Shown: positions 17,828 through 27,319 of the stretch, piece by piece
Layout: every line of letters begins with the position of its first letter
How positions within the stretch are numbered: position 1 is the stretch's first letter
Assembly: GCF_026341855.1 (NCBI RefSeq)
Contig: NZ_JAPENW010000001.1
Coordinates: 868,001 to 932,000 of the forward strand
Source of the DNA: Streptomyces sp. NBC_00568
Lineage (GTDB): Bacteria; Actinomycetota; Actinomycetes; Streptomycetales; Streptomycetaceae
Direction: 5' to 3'
DNA: 64,000 nt
Program-made: the position numbers and the translations under genes
Notes under the pieces: model-generated
What the model saw: only the letters and a program-made list of their open reading frames with translations
Told to the model about the DNA's origin: nothing
Database searches by the model: none

Positions 17828-18835
17828 TCAGGCCAGCGTGGCGACCAGGATCGCCTTGATCGTGTGCAGCCGGTTCTCGGCCTGGTCGAAGACGACGGAG
17901 TGCGCCGACTCGAAGACCTCGTCGGTGACCTCCAGCGAGTCGAGACCGTAGGTCGCGTGGATCTCACGGCCGACCTTGGTCCCGAGGTCGTGGAAGGCCG
18001 GGAGGCAGTGCAGGAACTTGACGTCCGGGTTGCCGGTGGCGCGCAGCACGTCCATGGTCACGGCGTACGGGGAGAGGGCGCCGATGCGCTCGGCCCACAC
18101 CTCCTTGGGCTCCCCCATGGAGACCCAGACGTCGGTGGCCACGAAGTCGGCGCCGCGCACCCCGTCGGCGATGTGCTCGGTGAGGGTGATGCGGCCGCCG
18201 TTCTTCTCGGCGAGTTCACGGGCCTGCGCGACGACCTCGTCGGCGGGCCAGTAGGCCTGCGGGGCGACTATCCGGACGTCCATGCCGAGCAGCGCGCCGG
18301 TGACCAGGTACGAGTTGCCCATGTTGAAACGGGCGTCGCCCAGGTAGGCGAAGGCGATCTCGCCGATCGGCCTGTCGCAGTGCTCGGTCATCGTGAGGAC
18401 GTCGGCCAGCATCTGGGTGGGGTGCCAGTCGTCGGTGAGGCCGTTGTAGACCGGCACTCCGGCATAGGCGGCCAGTTCCTCCACCGAGGCCTGGCTGTCG
18501 CCGCGGTACTCGATGGCGTCGAACATGCGGCCGAGCACGCGCGCGGTGTCCTTCACGGACTCCTTGTGGCCGATCTGCGAGCCGGACGGGTCCAGATACG
18601 TCGTCGAGGCACCCTGGTCCGCGGCCGCGACCTCGAAGGCGCAGCGCGTGCGCGTCGAGGTCTTCTCGAAGATCAGCGCGATGTTCCTGCCCGCCAGGTG
18701 CCGGGTCTCCGTCCCGGCCCTCTTGGCCGCCTTGAGCCCTGCGGCCAGCTCGACCAGACCGAGGAACTCCTCTTCCGTGAAGTCCAGCTCCTTGAGGAAG
18801 TGGCGGCCGGCGAGGGCGGTCGGGACTGTCGCCAT
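17828..18835 (-). CDS. argF: Ornithine carbamoyltransferase
   Basis: Cytosolic enzyme of 335 residues interconverting carbamoyl phosphate plus ornithine with citrulline plus phosphate. The carbamoyl-phosphate motif STRTR is near residues 59-63 ([13 protein letters not shown]), HPTQ near 139 ([15 protein letters not shown]), the ornithine-binding DVWVSMGE near 236, and HCLPAFHD near 273. The length and the MGEPKEVW segment fit catabolic-type enzymes (ArcB-like) working with arginine deiminase. The arginine deiminase gene lies upstream on the same strand and the permease downstream, which supports an arginine-catabolic rather than biosynthetic role. No carbamate kinase gene is present nearby. 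The symbol argF follows common streptomycete usage; arcB would also fit. Confidence 0.93.
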   Translation of the reverse strand: MATVPTALAGRHFLKELDFTEEEFLGLVELAAGLKAAKRAGTETRHLAGRNIALIFEKTSTRTRCAFEVAAADQGASTTYLDPSGSQIGHKESVKDTARVLGRMFDAIEYRGDSQASVEELAAYAGVPVYNGLTDDWHPTQMLADVLTMTEHCDRPIGEIAFAYLGDARFNMGNSYLVTGALLGMDVRIVAPQAYWPADEVVAQARELAEKNGGRITLTEHIADGVRGADFVATDVWVSMGEPKEVWAERIGALSPYAVTMDVLRATGNPDVKFLHCLPAFHDLGTKVGREIHATYGLDSLEVTDEVFESAHSVVFDQAENRLHTIKAILVATLA

Positions 18836-18882
18836 GGGGGCGCTCCAGGGATGACGGGGACGAGGACGGGGACGGACGTGTG

Positions 18883-18913
18883 GAATTCTATACGACGCTC
18901 GGCATTTATATGC
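18883..18913 (-). promoter_or_regulatory. Candidate promoter and palindrome before ornithine carbamoyltransferase
   Basis: On the minus strand TAGAAT (18890-18885) is a good -10 hexamer about 50 bp before the start codon. Just upstream, GCATTTATATGC (18902-18913) is an AT-rich imperfect palindrome in a very GC-rich background. It resembles half of an ArgR box, but this is only a visual impression. Confidence 0.35.
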
Positions 18914-19007
18914 GGTCTCCCGTTCGACTCTACGCGGGACCCCTCCGCGCGGCCCTATACGAAGCCCATACGACCCGGGCGCTCGCACCGGACCCCGGCG
19001 CCCCCGG

Positions 19008-19036
19008 CGGACTCCGGCAACCCCACGGGGAGTCCG
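19008..19036 (-). terminator. Hairpin downstream of arginine deiminase
   Basis: CGGACTCC (19008-19015) pairs with GGAGTCCG (19029-19036) around a 13-nt loop, about 25 bp past the arginine deiminase stop. It is a possible intrinsic terminator; no U tract follows. Confidence 0.4.
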
Positions 19037-19061
19037 GCGCGGTGGCCCCACACCCGGAGCC

Positions 19062-20285
19062 CTACACGGGATCCCGTTCGACAGGGCAGCTCATACAGCG
19101 CGGGCCGCCCCTCCCCCGCCCCAGCTCGCTGCCCGGGATCTCGATCACCTCGATGCCCTGCTTGCGCAGATGGGTATTGGTGGTGGCGTTCCGCTCGTAG
19201 GCGACGACGACGCCCGGCTCGACGGCGAGGACGTTGCACCCGTCGTCCCACTGCTCCCGCTCGGCCGCGTGCACGTCCTGCGTGGCGGTCAGGACACGGA
19301 TCTCGTTGAGGCCGAGCGCCGCGGCGATGGCGCGGTGCATGTGCTCCGGGGGGTGGTCGGTGACCTTCAGTTCCTTCTCCCCCACGCCCGGTTCGATGGT
19401 GTACGAGCGGAGCATGCCGAGCCCGGCGTACTGCGTGAAGATGTCGCCGTCGACCATCGTCATCACGGTGTCGAGGTGCATGAGCGCCCGCCGCTTGGGC
19501 ATGTCGAGCGCCACGATGGTGGTCGCCGAGCCCGCCGCGAACAGCTTGTGCGCGAGCATCTCGACCGCCTGGGGCGTCGTGCGCTCGCTCATGCCGATGA
19601 GCACCGCGCCGTTGCCGATGACGAGGACGTCGCCGCCCTCGATGGTGGACGGATAGTCCGCCTGGCCCTCCGACCAGAGGTTGAAGTCCTCCTCACGGAA
19701 GAGGGGGTGGTGCCGGTAGATCGCCTCGAAGTGCACGGTCTCGCGCTGCCGGGCCGGCCAGCGCATGGCGTTGATGGAGACCCCGTCGTAGATCCAGGCG
19801 GAGGTGTCCCGGGTGAAGAGGTGATTGGGCAGCGGCCGCAGGAGGAAGTCGTCGAGGTCCATGACATGGAAGCGCACGGAGGTCGGCTCCGCGTGCGCGT
19901 CCAGGAACTCGCGCTTGGTCATGCCGCCGACGAGCGCGGACGCCAGCTCCGGAGCGGGCAGGGTCTCGAAGGCGGCCCGGAGATGGTCGGTGGCGAGCGG
20001 CCCGTACTCCTTCTCGCGGAAGACCCGGTCCAGGACGAGCGACCTGGCCGCCGGGATCGCCAGCGTCTCGGCGAGCAGGTCACCGAAGAGATGGACGGTG
20101 ACCCCCCGGTCGCGCAGCACGTCGGCGAACCCGTCGTGTTCCGCGCGCGCCCGGCGCACCCAGAGCACGTCGTCGAAGAGCAGGGCGTCCTTATTGCTGG
20201 GGGTGAGCCTTTTGAGCTCGAGATCGGGCCGGTGCAGGATGACGCGGCGCAGCCGGCCGGCCTCGGAGTCGACATGGAATCCCAT
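19062..20285 (-). CDS. arcA: Arginine deiminase
   Basis: Cytosolic enzyme of 407 residues that hydrolyses arginine to citrulline and ammonia. The guanidino-modifying fold is clear. Features are [15 protein letters not shown] near residue 38, [18 protein letters not shown] near 160, the substrate-binding [10 protein letters not shown] near 216, catalytic His in [15 protein letters not shown] near 272, and the nucleophilic Cys in the C-terminal [15 protein letters not shown]. The start ATG 20285 is the first good start, beginning [20 protein letters not shown], as usual for the family. It heads the arcA-argF-permease group with a 226-bp gap before argF that carries a possible separate promoter. 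Two Cys lie close together at the C-terminus; the first (RCMSC) is the expected nucleophile position. Confidence 0.95.
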   Translation of the reverse strand: MGFHVDSEAGRLRRVILHRPDLELKRLTPSNKDALLFDDVLWVRRARAEHDGFADVLRDRGVTVHLFGDLLAETLAIPAARSLVLDRVFREKEYGPLATDHLRAAFETLPAPELASALVGGMTKREFLDAHAEPTSVRFHVMDLDDFLLRPLPNHLFTRDTSAWIYDGVSINAMRWPARQRETVHFEAIYRHHPLFREEDFNLWSEGQADYPSTIEGGDVLVIGNGAVLIGMSERTTPQAVEMLAHKLFAAGSATTIVALDMPKRRALMHLDTVMTMVDGDIFTQYAGLGMLRSYTIEPGVGEKELKVTDHPPEHMHRAIAAALGLNEIRVLTATQDVHAAEREQWDDGCNVLAVEPGVVVAYERNATTNTHLRKQGIEVIEIPGSELGRGRGGPRCMSCPVERDPV

Positions 20286-20444
20286 GTCTCCATCCTGACC
20301 ATCCGGACGCGTGTTCACCCGTGGATCGCCCGAGCCGCACCGCATTAATTTCGTCCTCTTGACGATAAGTGGACCCAGCCGTTATCGTCTCACTGACGAC
20401 AAAGACGAGGAGCCGCCGGGCCCGCCCGGCGCGAGGGGGACTTC

Positions 20445-21524
20445 ATGGCCGACATCACGCGACGCCTCGGCTGGCGCCATCTGCGCGGGGCGCCCACCGC
20501 CCACGTCAGGCACCACCGGTCGGGACGCCTCGTCCACGACGGCCCCGGGCTCAGCTTCTGGTACCGCTCACTGACCGCCGCGCTCTCCGAGGTCCCGGTC
20601 GACGACCGCGAGCTGGCGATGACCTTCCACGCCCGTACGTCCGACTTCCAGGACGTCGCGGTGCAGGCGACCGTCACCTACCGCGTCAGCGACCCGGCGG
20701 TCGCGGCCACCCGCCTCGACTTCTCCATCGACCCCGACACGGGCGCCTGGCGCGGCACCCCGCTCGAACAGCTGGGGTCGCTGCTGACCGAGACGGCGCA
20801 GCAGCACGCGCTCGACGTTCTGGCCCGTACGTCACTGGCGTCGGCCCTGGTCGACGGCGTCGCGGCGGTACGGGAGCGGATCGCGGGCGGCCTCGCCGCC
20901 GAACCGCGGCTGCCCGCGACCGGTATCGAGGTGGTCGCCGTGCGGGTCGTCGCCCTGCGCCCGGAGCCCGAGGTGGAACGGGCGCTGCGCACCCCCGCCC
21001 GCGAGCAGATCCAGCAGGACGCGGACAAGGCGACGTACGAACGCCGGGCGGTCGCCGTCGAGCGGGAGCGGGCCATCGCCGAGAACGAGCTCGCCAGTCA
21101 GATCGAACTCGCCCGGCGCGAGGAGCAGTTGGTCGACCAGCGCGGTACGAACGCGCGCCGCGAGGCCGAGGAGCTCGCGGCGGCGGACGGGGTGCGCGCC
21201 GAGGCGGAGGCGGCCCGCACGGTCCGGCTGGCCGAGGCGGAGGCCACCCGGTCGCTGCGGCTCGCCGAGGCGGAGGCCACCCGGAAGGTGCGGCTCGCCG
21301 GGGCCGAGGCGCAAGCGGAGCGCGAGGTCGGCGCTGCACGGGCCGAGGCGCAGGCGGCCTGGCTGCGGGTCCACGGCGACGCGGACATCGCCACGCTGCA
21401 CGCCCTGACCGGCACCCGGCTCGCGGAGAACCTGCCGCGGATCGAAAGCGTCACGGTGTCGCCGGACGTCCTCACCGGGCTGCTCGCCAAGCTGGGCAAC
21501 GGGGCCGCCGGGGACCCGGCGTGA
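20445..21524 (+). CDS. SPFH (stomatin/prohibitin/flotillin) domain protein
   Basis: Protein of 359 residues. Residues about 15-190 form an SPFH/band-7 domain (ATVTYRVSDPAVAATRLDF, then IEVVAVRVVALRPEPEVERALRTP). Residues about 195-310 form a long charged coiled coil containing near-identical Ala-Glu-Ala repeats (VRLAEAEATRSLRLAEAEATRKVRLAGAEA). No N-terminal transmembrane helix is visible, unlike classical membrane-anchored members, so it is a soluble or peripheral assembly protein. It overlaps the next gene, an NAD-kinase-like protein, by 4 bp (GTGA), so the two are coupled and probably work together. The function is unknown; it might scaffold the kinase-like partner. Confidence 0.8.
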   Translation: MADITRRLGWRHLRGAPTAHVRHHRSGRLVHDGPGLSFWYRSLTAALSEVPVDDRELAMTFHARTSDFQDVAVQATVTYRVSDPAVAATRLDFSIDPDTGAWRGTPLEQLGSLLTETAQQHALDVLARTSLASALVDGVAAVRERIAGGLAAEPRLPATGIEVVAVRVVALRPEPEVERALRTPAREQIQQDADKATYERRAVAVERERAIAENELASQIELARREEQLVDQRGTNARREAEELAAADGVRAEAEAARTVRLAEAEATRSLRLAEAEATRKVRLAGAEAQAEREVGAARAEAQAAWLRVHGDADIATLHALTGTRLAENLPRIESVTVSPDVLTGLLAKLGNGAAGDPA

Positions 21525-22414
21525 GCCTCGCGCCCCGGGTCGTCCTCGTCCATCGGACCACCGAGTACGAGGAGTTGGTGGCCCGGCACGGCACGCACGG
21601 GCAGGCGGCGTTCTTCCTGTCCTCCCGCGGCCGGGACATCAAGGAGGTGGCCGAACGGCACCGGCGGACCCGCGAGGCGCTCGCCGAGGTGGTGTCGGCC
21701 ATTCCGCTGACCTGGCGTCAGGCACGGCTGGAGCGGGCCGACTTGGACCGCTTCCTGTTCGCGCCGGAGGACGTGGTGGTCGTGGTCGGGCAGGACGGGC
21801 TGGTCGCGAACGTCGCCAAGTACCTGGTGGGCCAGCCGGTGGTGGGGATCGACGCGGACCCCGGGCGCAATCCGGGTGTGCTGGTGCGGCACCGGCCCGG
21901 GGACGCCGGCGCACTGCTCGCCTCGGCGCACGGGGGCGCCGCCGACGAGCTGACCATGGTCGAGGCCGTCGCGGACGACACCCAGCGGCTGGTCGCTCTC
22001 AACGAGATCTACCTGGGGGCCGCGGGCCATCAGACGGCCCGCTATCGGCTGGGGCTCGACGAGTACGGGGGTGCCGTCGAGCCCCAGGCGTCCTCCGGGG
22101 TGCTGGTGGGGACCGGGACCGGGGCCAGCGGCTGGCTCCGGTCGGTGTGGCAGGAGCGGGGCGGGGGGCTGCCGCTGCCGGGGCCCACGGACGAACGCCT
22201 GCTGTGGTTCGTCCGCGAGGCCTGGCCTTCGCCGGCCACCGGCACCTCGCTGGTGGCCGGTGAGCTCACCGCGTCCGGGCGGCTGTCCCTCACCGTGGAG
22301 TCGGACCGGCTCATCGCGTTCGGGGACGGGATGGAGGGGGACGCCGTGGAGTTGATGTGGGGGCAGACCGTACGGGTGGGGGTGGCCGGGGTGCGGCTCC
22401 GGCTGGTGGGCTGA
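21521..22414 (+). CDS. Divergent NAD-kinase-like protein
   Basis: Protein of 297 residues with the fold of ATP-NAD kinases. The N-terminal VVLVHRTTEYEELVARHGT is a Rossmann-like strand, EDVVVVVGQDGLVANVAKYL corresponds to the nucleotide motif, and VLVGTGTGASGWLRS near residue 195 matches the conserved TGS-type loop. In true NAD kinases the motif is GGDGT; here it reads GQDGL, so the Asp remains but neighbouring residues are changed. That could mean a different substrate or lost activity. GTG 21521 overlaps the SPFH stop by 4 bp, so the genes form a coupled pair. Canonical NAD kinase should be encoded elsewhere. Confidence 0.7.
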   Translation: MSLAPRVVLVHRTTEYEELVARHGTHGQAAFFLSSRGRDIKEVAERHRRTREALAEVVSAIPLTWRQARLERADLDRFLFAPEDVVVVVGQDGLVANVAKYLVGQPVVGIDADPGRNPGVLVRHRPGDAGALLASAHGGAADELTMVEAVADDTQRLVALNEIYLGAAGHQTARYRLGLDEYGGAVEPQASSGVLVGTGTGASGWLRSVWQERGGGLPLPGPTDERLLWFVREAWPSPATGTSLVAGELTASGRLSLTVESDRLIAFGDGMEGDAVELMWGQTVRVGVAGVRLRLVG

Positions 22415-22560
22415 CGGGCCTGGCGGCCCCTAGCCCCAGCCGTCGCCGGACCCCGCCGGGCCCCGGCGCCCCGGACCGGGCGTCGCCGTCCCCGGCCGGG
22501 GTCTCGCCAACCGGCGGGACCGTCGCCGTACCCCTGCCGGGTGCCGGTCGGCTGCGGGCC

Positions 22561-22950
22561 CGGTGGGGGCTGATCGCGCAGTTCCCCGCGCCCCTCACCG
22601 GCATCCCGGCCGACCCGGGCCTGACAGTGGCCCCGGGCCCGGCGCAGCCTAGAGGTCTCCCCTTACACCGCGGACCGGTGGGGGCTGATCGCGCAGTTCC
22701 CCGCGCCCCTGACCGGCATCCCGGCCGACCCGGGCCTGGCGGTGCCCCGGGCCGGGCGCAGCCCAGAGGTCTCCCCTTCACCGCGGGCCGGTGGGGGCCG
22801 GGCGCGCAGTTCCCCGCGGGCCGGTGGGGGCCGGGCGCGCCGTTCCTCGCGGGCCGGTGGGGGCCGGGCGCGCCGTTCCCCGCGGGCCGGTGGGGGCCGG
22901 GCGCGCCGTTCCCCGCGGGCCGGTGGGGGCCGGGCGCGCCGTTCCCCGCG
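22561..22950. repeat. Nested minisatellite (about 115-bp and 33-bp units)
   Basis: The gap between the NAD-kinase-like and pnkp genes (22415-23016) has no gene. Two 115/113-bp units begin at 22561 and 22676, each containing GATCGCGCAGTTCCCCGCG-type sequence that is common in streptomycete gaps. Five 33-bp units follow, beginning at 22783, 22816, 22849, 22882 and 22915. The 33-bp unit looks like an amplified internal piece of the longer unit. Confidence 0.9.
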
Positions 22951-23016
22951 CCCCTGGCGGGGCGCCCCGGGCCGGGCACTGCCGGGAGAGCCCTTTGCCC
23001 CGTACGGGGCGTCCCG

Positions 23017-25560
23017 CTAGAGGCGGGGGTCGACCGGTTCGGATTCCAGGGAGAGGATGCCGAACACCGCCTCGTGGACGCGCCACAGGGGCTCGCCCTC
23101 GGCCAGGCGGTCCAGGGCCTCGAGGCCCAGGGCGTACTCCCGGACGGCCAGGGACCGCTTGTGGTTGAGGAAGCGGCCGCGCAGGCGGGCGAGATTCTCC
23201 GGGCGGGTGTACTCCGGGCCGTAGATGATCCGCAGGTACTCGCGGCCCCGGCACTTGATGCCGGGCTGCACCAGGCGCCCCTGACCGGTGCGCACCACCG
23301 CTCCGACCGGCTTCACGACCATGCCTTCGCCGCCGCGGCCGGTCATCTCCAGCCACCAGTCGACACCGGCCCGCACCGACTCCGGGTCACCCGTGTCGAC
23401 GAAGAGCCGCCGGGTGGTGTGCAGCAGCCCGGCCCCGTCGTGCTCCACGAGCCGGTCGATCAGGGCGAGTTGCTCGTCGTGCGGCAGCGCGGCGAGGCTC
23501 CGGCCCTGGACGGCCAGGATCTGGAACGGCGCGAGGCGGACGCCTTCGAGGCCGTCCGTGGTCCAGCAGTAACGGCGGTACGCGTCCGTGAACGCCTGGG
23601 CGTCCGCGGCCCGTTCGCGCTGGCGCGCGAGGAGGTCCGTGACGTCGACGCCTCGCGCCGCCACCCCTTCGAGCGCGGTCAGCACTCCCGGGAACACCGC
23701 CCCGGACGCGGCGCCGACAGCGGCGTACTGACTGCGCAGCAGCCCGGACGCCTTCAGCGACCACGGCATCAACTCGGCGTCGAGCAGCACCCAGTCGGTG
23801 CCGAGCTCCTCCCACAGCCCCGCGGCGGTCATGGCCTCCCGCAGCCGCCCGAGGATCTCCTCGGTGACGGCGCCGTCGTCGAAGAAGGGGCGGCCGGTAC
23901 GCGTGTACAGCGACCCGGTGGGGCCGTCGACACCGAACCGCTCGCGCGCCGCGCCCGCGTCGCGGCAGACCAGGGCCACCGCCCGCGACCCCATGTGCTT
24001 CTCCTCGCACACGACCCGGGCGACCCCGTCGTCCCGGTACTGGGCGAAGGCCTCGGCGGGGTGCTCCAGATAGCCCTCGACGTGCGAGGTAGCGGTCGGC
24101 GCCATGGTCGGCGGCAGGTACGGGAGCAGCCGGGGGTCCACCGCGAAGCGGCTCATGACCTCCAGAGCGGCCGCCGCGTTCTCCTCGCGGACGGCCACCC
24201 GGCCGGCGTACCGGGTCTCGACGGCCCTGCGGCCGTGCACGTCCGCGAGGTCCAGCGGACGGCCCTCGTGCCCGCCCGGCGCCTCGGTGGCCAGCGGCTT
24301 GGCCGGCTCGTACCAGACCCGCTCGGCCGGTACGTCGACGAGCTCGCGCTCCGGCCAGCGCAGCGCGGTGAGCTTGCCGCCGAAGACGGCACCGGTGTCC
24401 AGGCAGATGGTGTTGTTGAGCCAGGTGGCCGTGGGAACCGGGGTGTGCCCGTACACGACCGCCGCGCGGCCCCGGTAGTCCTCCGCCCACGGGTAGCGCA
24501 CGGGCAGCCCGAACTCGTCGGTCTCCCCCGTCGTGTCCCCGTACAGCGCGTGCGAGCGCACCCGGCCCGAGGTGCGGCCGTGGTACTTCTCGGGCAGGCC
24601 GGCGTGACAGACGACGAGCCGCCCGCCGTCGAGGACGTAGTGGCTGACCAGCCCGTCGACGAACTCCCGGACCGTGGCGCGGAACTCGTCGCTCTCCCGG
24701 TCCAACTGCTCGATGGTCTCGACGAGTCCGTGGCTGTGCTGGACCTTGCGGCCCTTGAGGTAGCGGCCGAGCTTGTTCTCGTGGTTTCCGGGAACGCACA
24801 GGGCGTTGCCCGAGCCGACCATGGACATCACCCGGCGCAGCACGCCGGGCGAGTCCGGGCCGCGGTCGACGAGGTCGCCGACGAAGACGGCCGTACGACC
24901 CTCGGGGTGCGCACCGTCGACATAGCCGAGCTTGCCGAGCAGGGCCTCCAACTCCGAGGCGCAGCCGTGGATGTCGCCGACGATGTCGAACGGTCCGGTG
25001 AGGTGGGTCAGGTCGTTGAACCGCTTCTCGGTCACCACCGACGCGTTCTCGATGTCCTCCACGCCACGCAGGACGTGCACCTTGCGGAATCCCTCGCGCT
25101 CCAACTGGCGCAGCGAGCGGCGCAGTTCGCGGATGTGGCGCTGGATGACGCGGCGCGGCATGTCGGCGCGGTCGGTGCGCGCCGCGTTGCGCTGGGCGCA
25201 GATCTCCTCCGGCACGTCGAGGACGACGGCGATGGGCAGCACGTCGTACTTCTTGGCGAGTTCGATCAGCCGGCGGCGGCTGTCCTGCTGGACGCTGGTC
25301 GCGTCGACGACGGTCCGGCGGCCGGCCGCGAGCCGCTTGCCCGCGATGTAGTACAGCACGTCGAAGGCGTCGCCGCTGACGCTCTGGTCGTTCTCGTCGT
25401 CGGCGACCAGGCCGCGGCAGAAGTCGCTGGAGATGATCTCCGTCGGCTTGAAGTGCCGTCGGGCGAAGGTCGACTTGCCGGAACCCGACGCGCCGATCAG
25501 CACCACGAGGGAGAGGTCGGTGACGGGCAGTACGCGCCCCTGGTAGGTCTCGTCGCTCAT
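23017..25560 (-). CDS. pnkp: Polynucleotide kinase-phosphatase-ligase Pnkp (RNA repair)
   Basis: Trifunctional RNA repair enzyme of 847 residues. The N-terminal 5'-kinase has P-loop GASGSGKST at about 23-31. The central metallophosphatase has GDIHG near 195, GDLVDRGPDS, GNHENK, and YGHTP. The C-terminal adenylyltransferase (ligase-like) has its nucleotidyl Lys at 521 in EEKHMGSRAV and late motifs GGEGMVVKP and QPGIKCRGREYLRIIYGP. It would heal cleaved RNA ends (5' phosphorylation, removal of 2',3'-cyclic phosphate) and seal them with its partner Hen1, which adds a 2'-O-methyl mark. ATG 25560 overlaps the hen1 stop by 4 bp, giving the classic Hen1-Pnkp operon. Length is close to the well-studied clostridial enzyme (about 870 residues). 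Confidence 0.93.
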   Translation of the reverse strand: MSDETYQGRVLPVTDLSLVVLIGASGSGKSTFARRHFKPTEIISSDFCRGLVADDENDQSVSGDAFDVLYYIAGKRLAAGRRTVVDATSVQQDSRRRLIELAKKYDVLPIAVVLDVPEEICAQRNAARTDRADMPRRVIQRHIRELRRSLRQLEREGFRKVHVLRGVEDIENASVVTEKRFNDLTHLTGPFDIVGDIHGCASELEALLGKLGYVDGAHPEGRTAVFVGDLVDRGPDSPGVLRRVMSMVGSGNALCVPGNHENKLGRYLKGRKVQHSHGLVETIEQLDRESDEFRATVREFVDGLVSHYVLDGGRLVVCHAGLPEKYHGRTSGRVRSHALYGDTTGETDEFGLPVRYPWAEDYRGRAAVVYGHTPVPTATWLNNTICLDTGAVFGGKLTALRWPERELVDVPAERVWYEPAKPLATEAPGGHEGRPLDLADVHGRRAVETRYAGRVAVREENAAAALEVMSRFAVDPRLLPYLPPTMAPTATSHVEGYLEHPAEAFAQYRDDGVARVVCEEKHMGSRAVALVCRDAGAARERFGVDGPTGSLYTRTGRPFFDDGAVTEEILGRLREAMTAAGLWEELGTDWVLLDAELMPWSLKASGLLRSQYAAVGAASGAVFPGVLTALEGVAARGVDVTDLLARQRERAADAQAFTDAYRRYCWTTDGLEGVRLAPFQILAVQGRSLAALPHDEQLALIDRLVEHDGAGLLHTTRRLFVDTGDPESVRAGVDWWLEMTGRGGEGMVVKPVGAVVRTGQGRLVQPGIKCRGREYLRIIYGPEYTRPENLARLRGRFLNHKRSLAVREYALGLEALDRLAEGEPLWRVHEAVFGILSLESEPVDPRL

Positions 25561-27035
25561 GCGGCCTTCTCCTCCTTCTTCGCGGTCGTGTCGGCTGTGG
25601 CCAGGGTGAAGACGGCCATCTGGGTCGGCGGGCCGACCTCGGGGTCGTCGAGGCCGACGGGGGTGAACTCCACGTCGTAGCCGTGCCGTCCGGCCACCTC
25701 GCGGGCCCACGAACGGAACTCCTCGCGGGTCCATTCGAAGCGGTGGTCGCCGTGCCGGGAGTGTCCGGCCGGCAGGGTCTCCCAGCGGACGTTGTACTCG
25801 ACGTTCGGGGTCGTCACGAGGACGGTCCGCGGGCGCGCGGAGCCGAACACCGCGTACTCCAGGGCGGGCAGCCGGGGCAGGTCGAGGTGCTCGATGACCT
25901 CGCTGAGCACGGCGGCGTCGTATCCCTTGAGCCGGCGGTCGGTGTAGGCGAGGGAGCCCTGGAAGAGCTGGACGCGCGCGGCCTGCCGCTCGCCCATGCG
26001 GTCCAGCTTGAGCCGGCGCGAGGCGATGGTGAGCGCGCGTATCGACACGTCGACACCGACGATCTCGGTGAACCGGGTGTCCTTGAGCAGCGCCTGCACC
26101 AACTGGCCCTGTCCGCAGCCGAGATCGAGCACCCGGCTCGCGCCGGACGCGTGCAGCGCGGTGAGGATCGCGTCCCGGCGCAGCACGGCGAGCGGCACCG
26201 GCTTCTCCTCGGTGTCGTTCTCCTCGTCCACCGCGTTGTCGATCTCCTCGACCTCGGTGTCGTCGGTCTCGGCAAGCCGGACGAGTTCGAGCCGCTCCAT
26301 GGCCTCCCGCGTCAGCGACCAGCGCCGGGAGAGATAGCGGCTGGTGATCAGCTTGTGTTCGGGGTGGTCGGGCAGCCAGCCCTCGCCGGCCCGCAGCAGC
26401 TTGTCGACCTCGTCGGAGGACACCCAGTAGTGCTTGGCGTCGTCGAGGACCGGGAGCAGCACATAGAGGTGGCGCAGGGCCTCGGCGAGCGTCAGCCCCT
26501 CCGCCGCCAGTTCCAGGCGGACGTAACGGGAGTCGCCCCACTCCGGGAACTGCTCGTCCAGCGGCACGGCCTCGACCGTCACCGTCCAGCCCAGCGGTTC
26601 GAAGAGCCCGCGGACGAGGTCGGCACCGCCGCGTGCGGGCAGCGCGGGCACCTCGACGCGCAGGGGTCTGGCCTCGGCCGGCAGCTCGGGCCTCGCAGTG
26701 CACTGGCCCTTCATCGCGCTGGAGAAGACGCCGCTCAGCGCCACGGCGAGCAGCGAGGACGCGGCGTACGGGCGGTCGTTGACGTACTGCGCGAGCGCCG
26801 CGTCGGGGGCGCCGCCGCGCCCCTTGCCCTTGCCTCGCCGGACCAGCGCCACCGCGTCGACCTCGAGCAGCAGCGCGGCCGTGCATCGCTCGACGGTCGC
26901 CTCGGGGTACAGCACATGCGCCGTGCCGTACGAGGTCGAGAACGTCTGCGCCTTGTCGGGATGCTTGTGCAGCAGGAAGCCGAGATCGGTCGCGGGGCGC
27001 TCTGGGGTACCGGTGGTACTGATCGTCAGGAACAC
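25557..27035 (-). CDS. hen1: 3' terminal RNA ribose 2'-O-methyltransferase Hen1
   Basis: Protein of 492 residues. The N-terminal half (about 1-260) is the bacterial Hen1-specific domain that activates Pnkp ligase, with typical LLHKHPDKAQTFSTSYGTAHVLYPEA. An acidic linker around 255-275 (TDDTEVEEIDNAVDEENDTEE) separates it from the C-terminal methyltransferase. That domain has SAM motif VLDLGCGQGQ near 300, the metal site EVIEHLDLPRL, and HGDHRFEW. It methylates the 2'-OH at a broken RNA 3' end before sealing, so the repaired RNA resists re-cleavage. GTG 27035 gives the family-typical N-terminus (FLTISTT); a modest GAGG lies upstream. It overlaps pnkp by 4 bp. The 284-bp upstream gap has no gene. 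Confidence 0.93.
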   Translation of the reverse strand: MFLTISTTGTPERPATDLGFLLHKHPDKAQTFSTSYGTAHVLYPEATVERCTAALLLEVDAVALVRRGKGKGRGGAPDAALAQYVNDRPYAASSLLAVALSGVFSSAMKGQCTARPELPAEARPLRVEVPALPARGGADLVRGLFEPLGWTVTVEAVPLDEQFPEWGDSRYVRLELAAEGLTLAEALRHLYVLLPVLDDAKHYWVSSDEVDKLLRAGEGWLPDHPEHKLITSRYLSRRWSLTREAMERLELVRLAETDDTEVEEIDNAVDEENDTEEKPVPLAVLRRDAILTALHASGASRVLDLGCGQGQLVQALLKDTRFTEIVGVDVSIRALTIASRRLKLDRMGERQAARVQLFQGSLAYTDRRLKGYDAAVLSEVIEHLDLPRLPALEYAVFGSARPRTVLVTTPNVEYNVRWETLPAGHSRHGDHRFEWTREEFRSWAREVAGRHGYDVEFTPVGLDDPEVGPPTQMAVFTLATADTTAKKEEKAA

Positions 27036-27319
27036 AGTGGGTCTGCCTCGAAACGTCTGCTGAGCTGCGGGAACCGACTGGGCGGCCGACGTGTGCACCG
27101 GGGTGCACCGCGTCGGTGCCGATGGGCCACAGCGGTGGGCGAGCGCGCCTCGGCCGTCGCCGCTTCCGGCGCTCCCTCCCGGCACGCGCGGCCGTGGCCA
27201 CGCCGCGCCGCGGTCGACCGCGGGGGCGACGCCTGTCCTCGGCGCGCCCCCACAACGTACAGCGAACACCCCAGGTGGACCCGGGGTTTTTCGGCTCCTC
27301 GGAGGGCGGGCGGCCGGGG

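Noticed and set aside
22357..25680. Open frame of about 1100 codons on the plus strand opposite pnkp
   Set aside because: It lies antisense to the conserved pnkp gene, is low-complexity, and results from the high GC bias that keeps reverse frames open.
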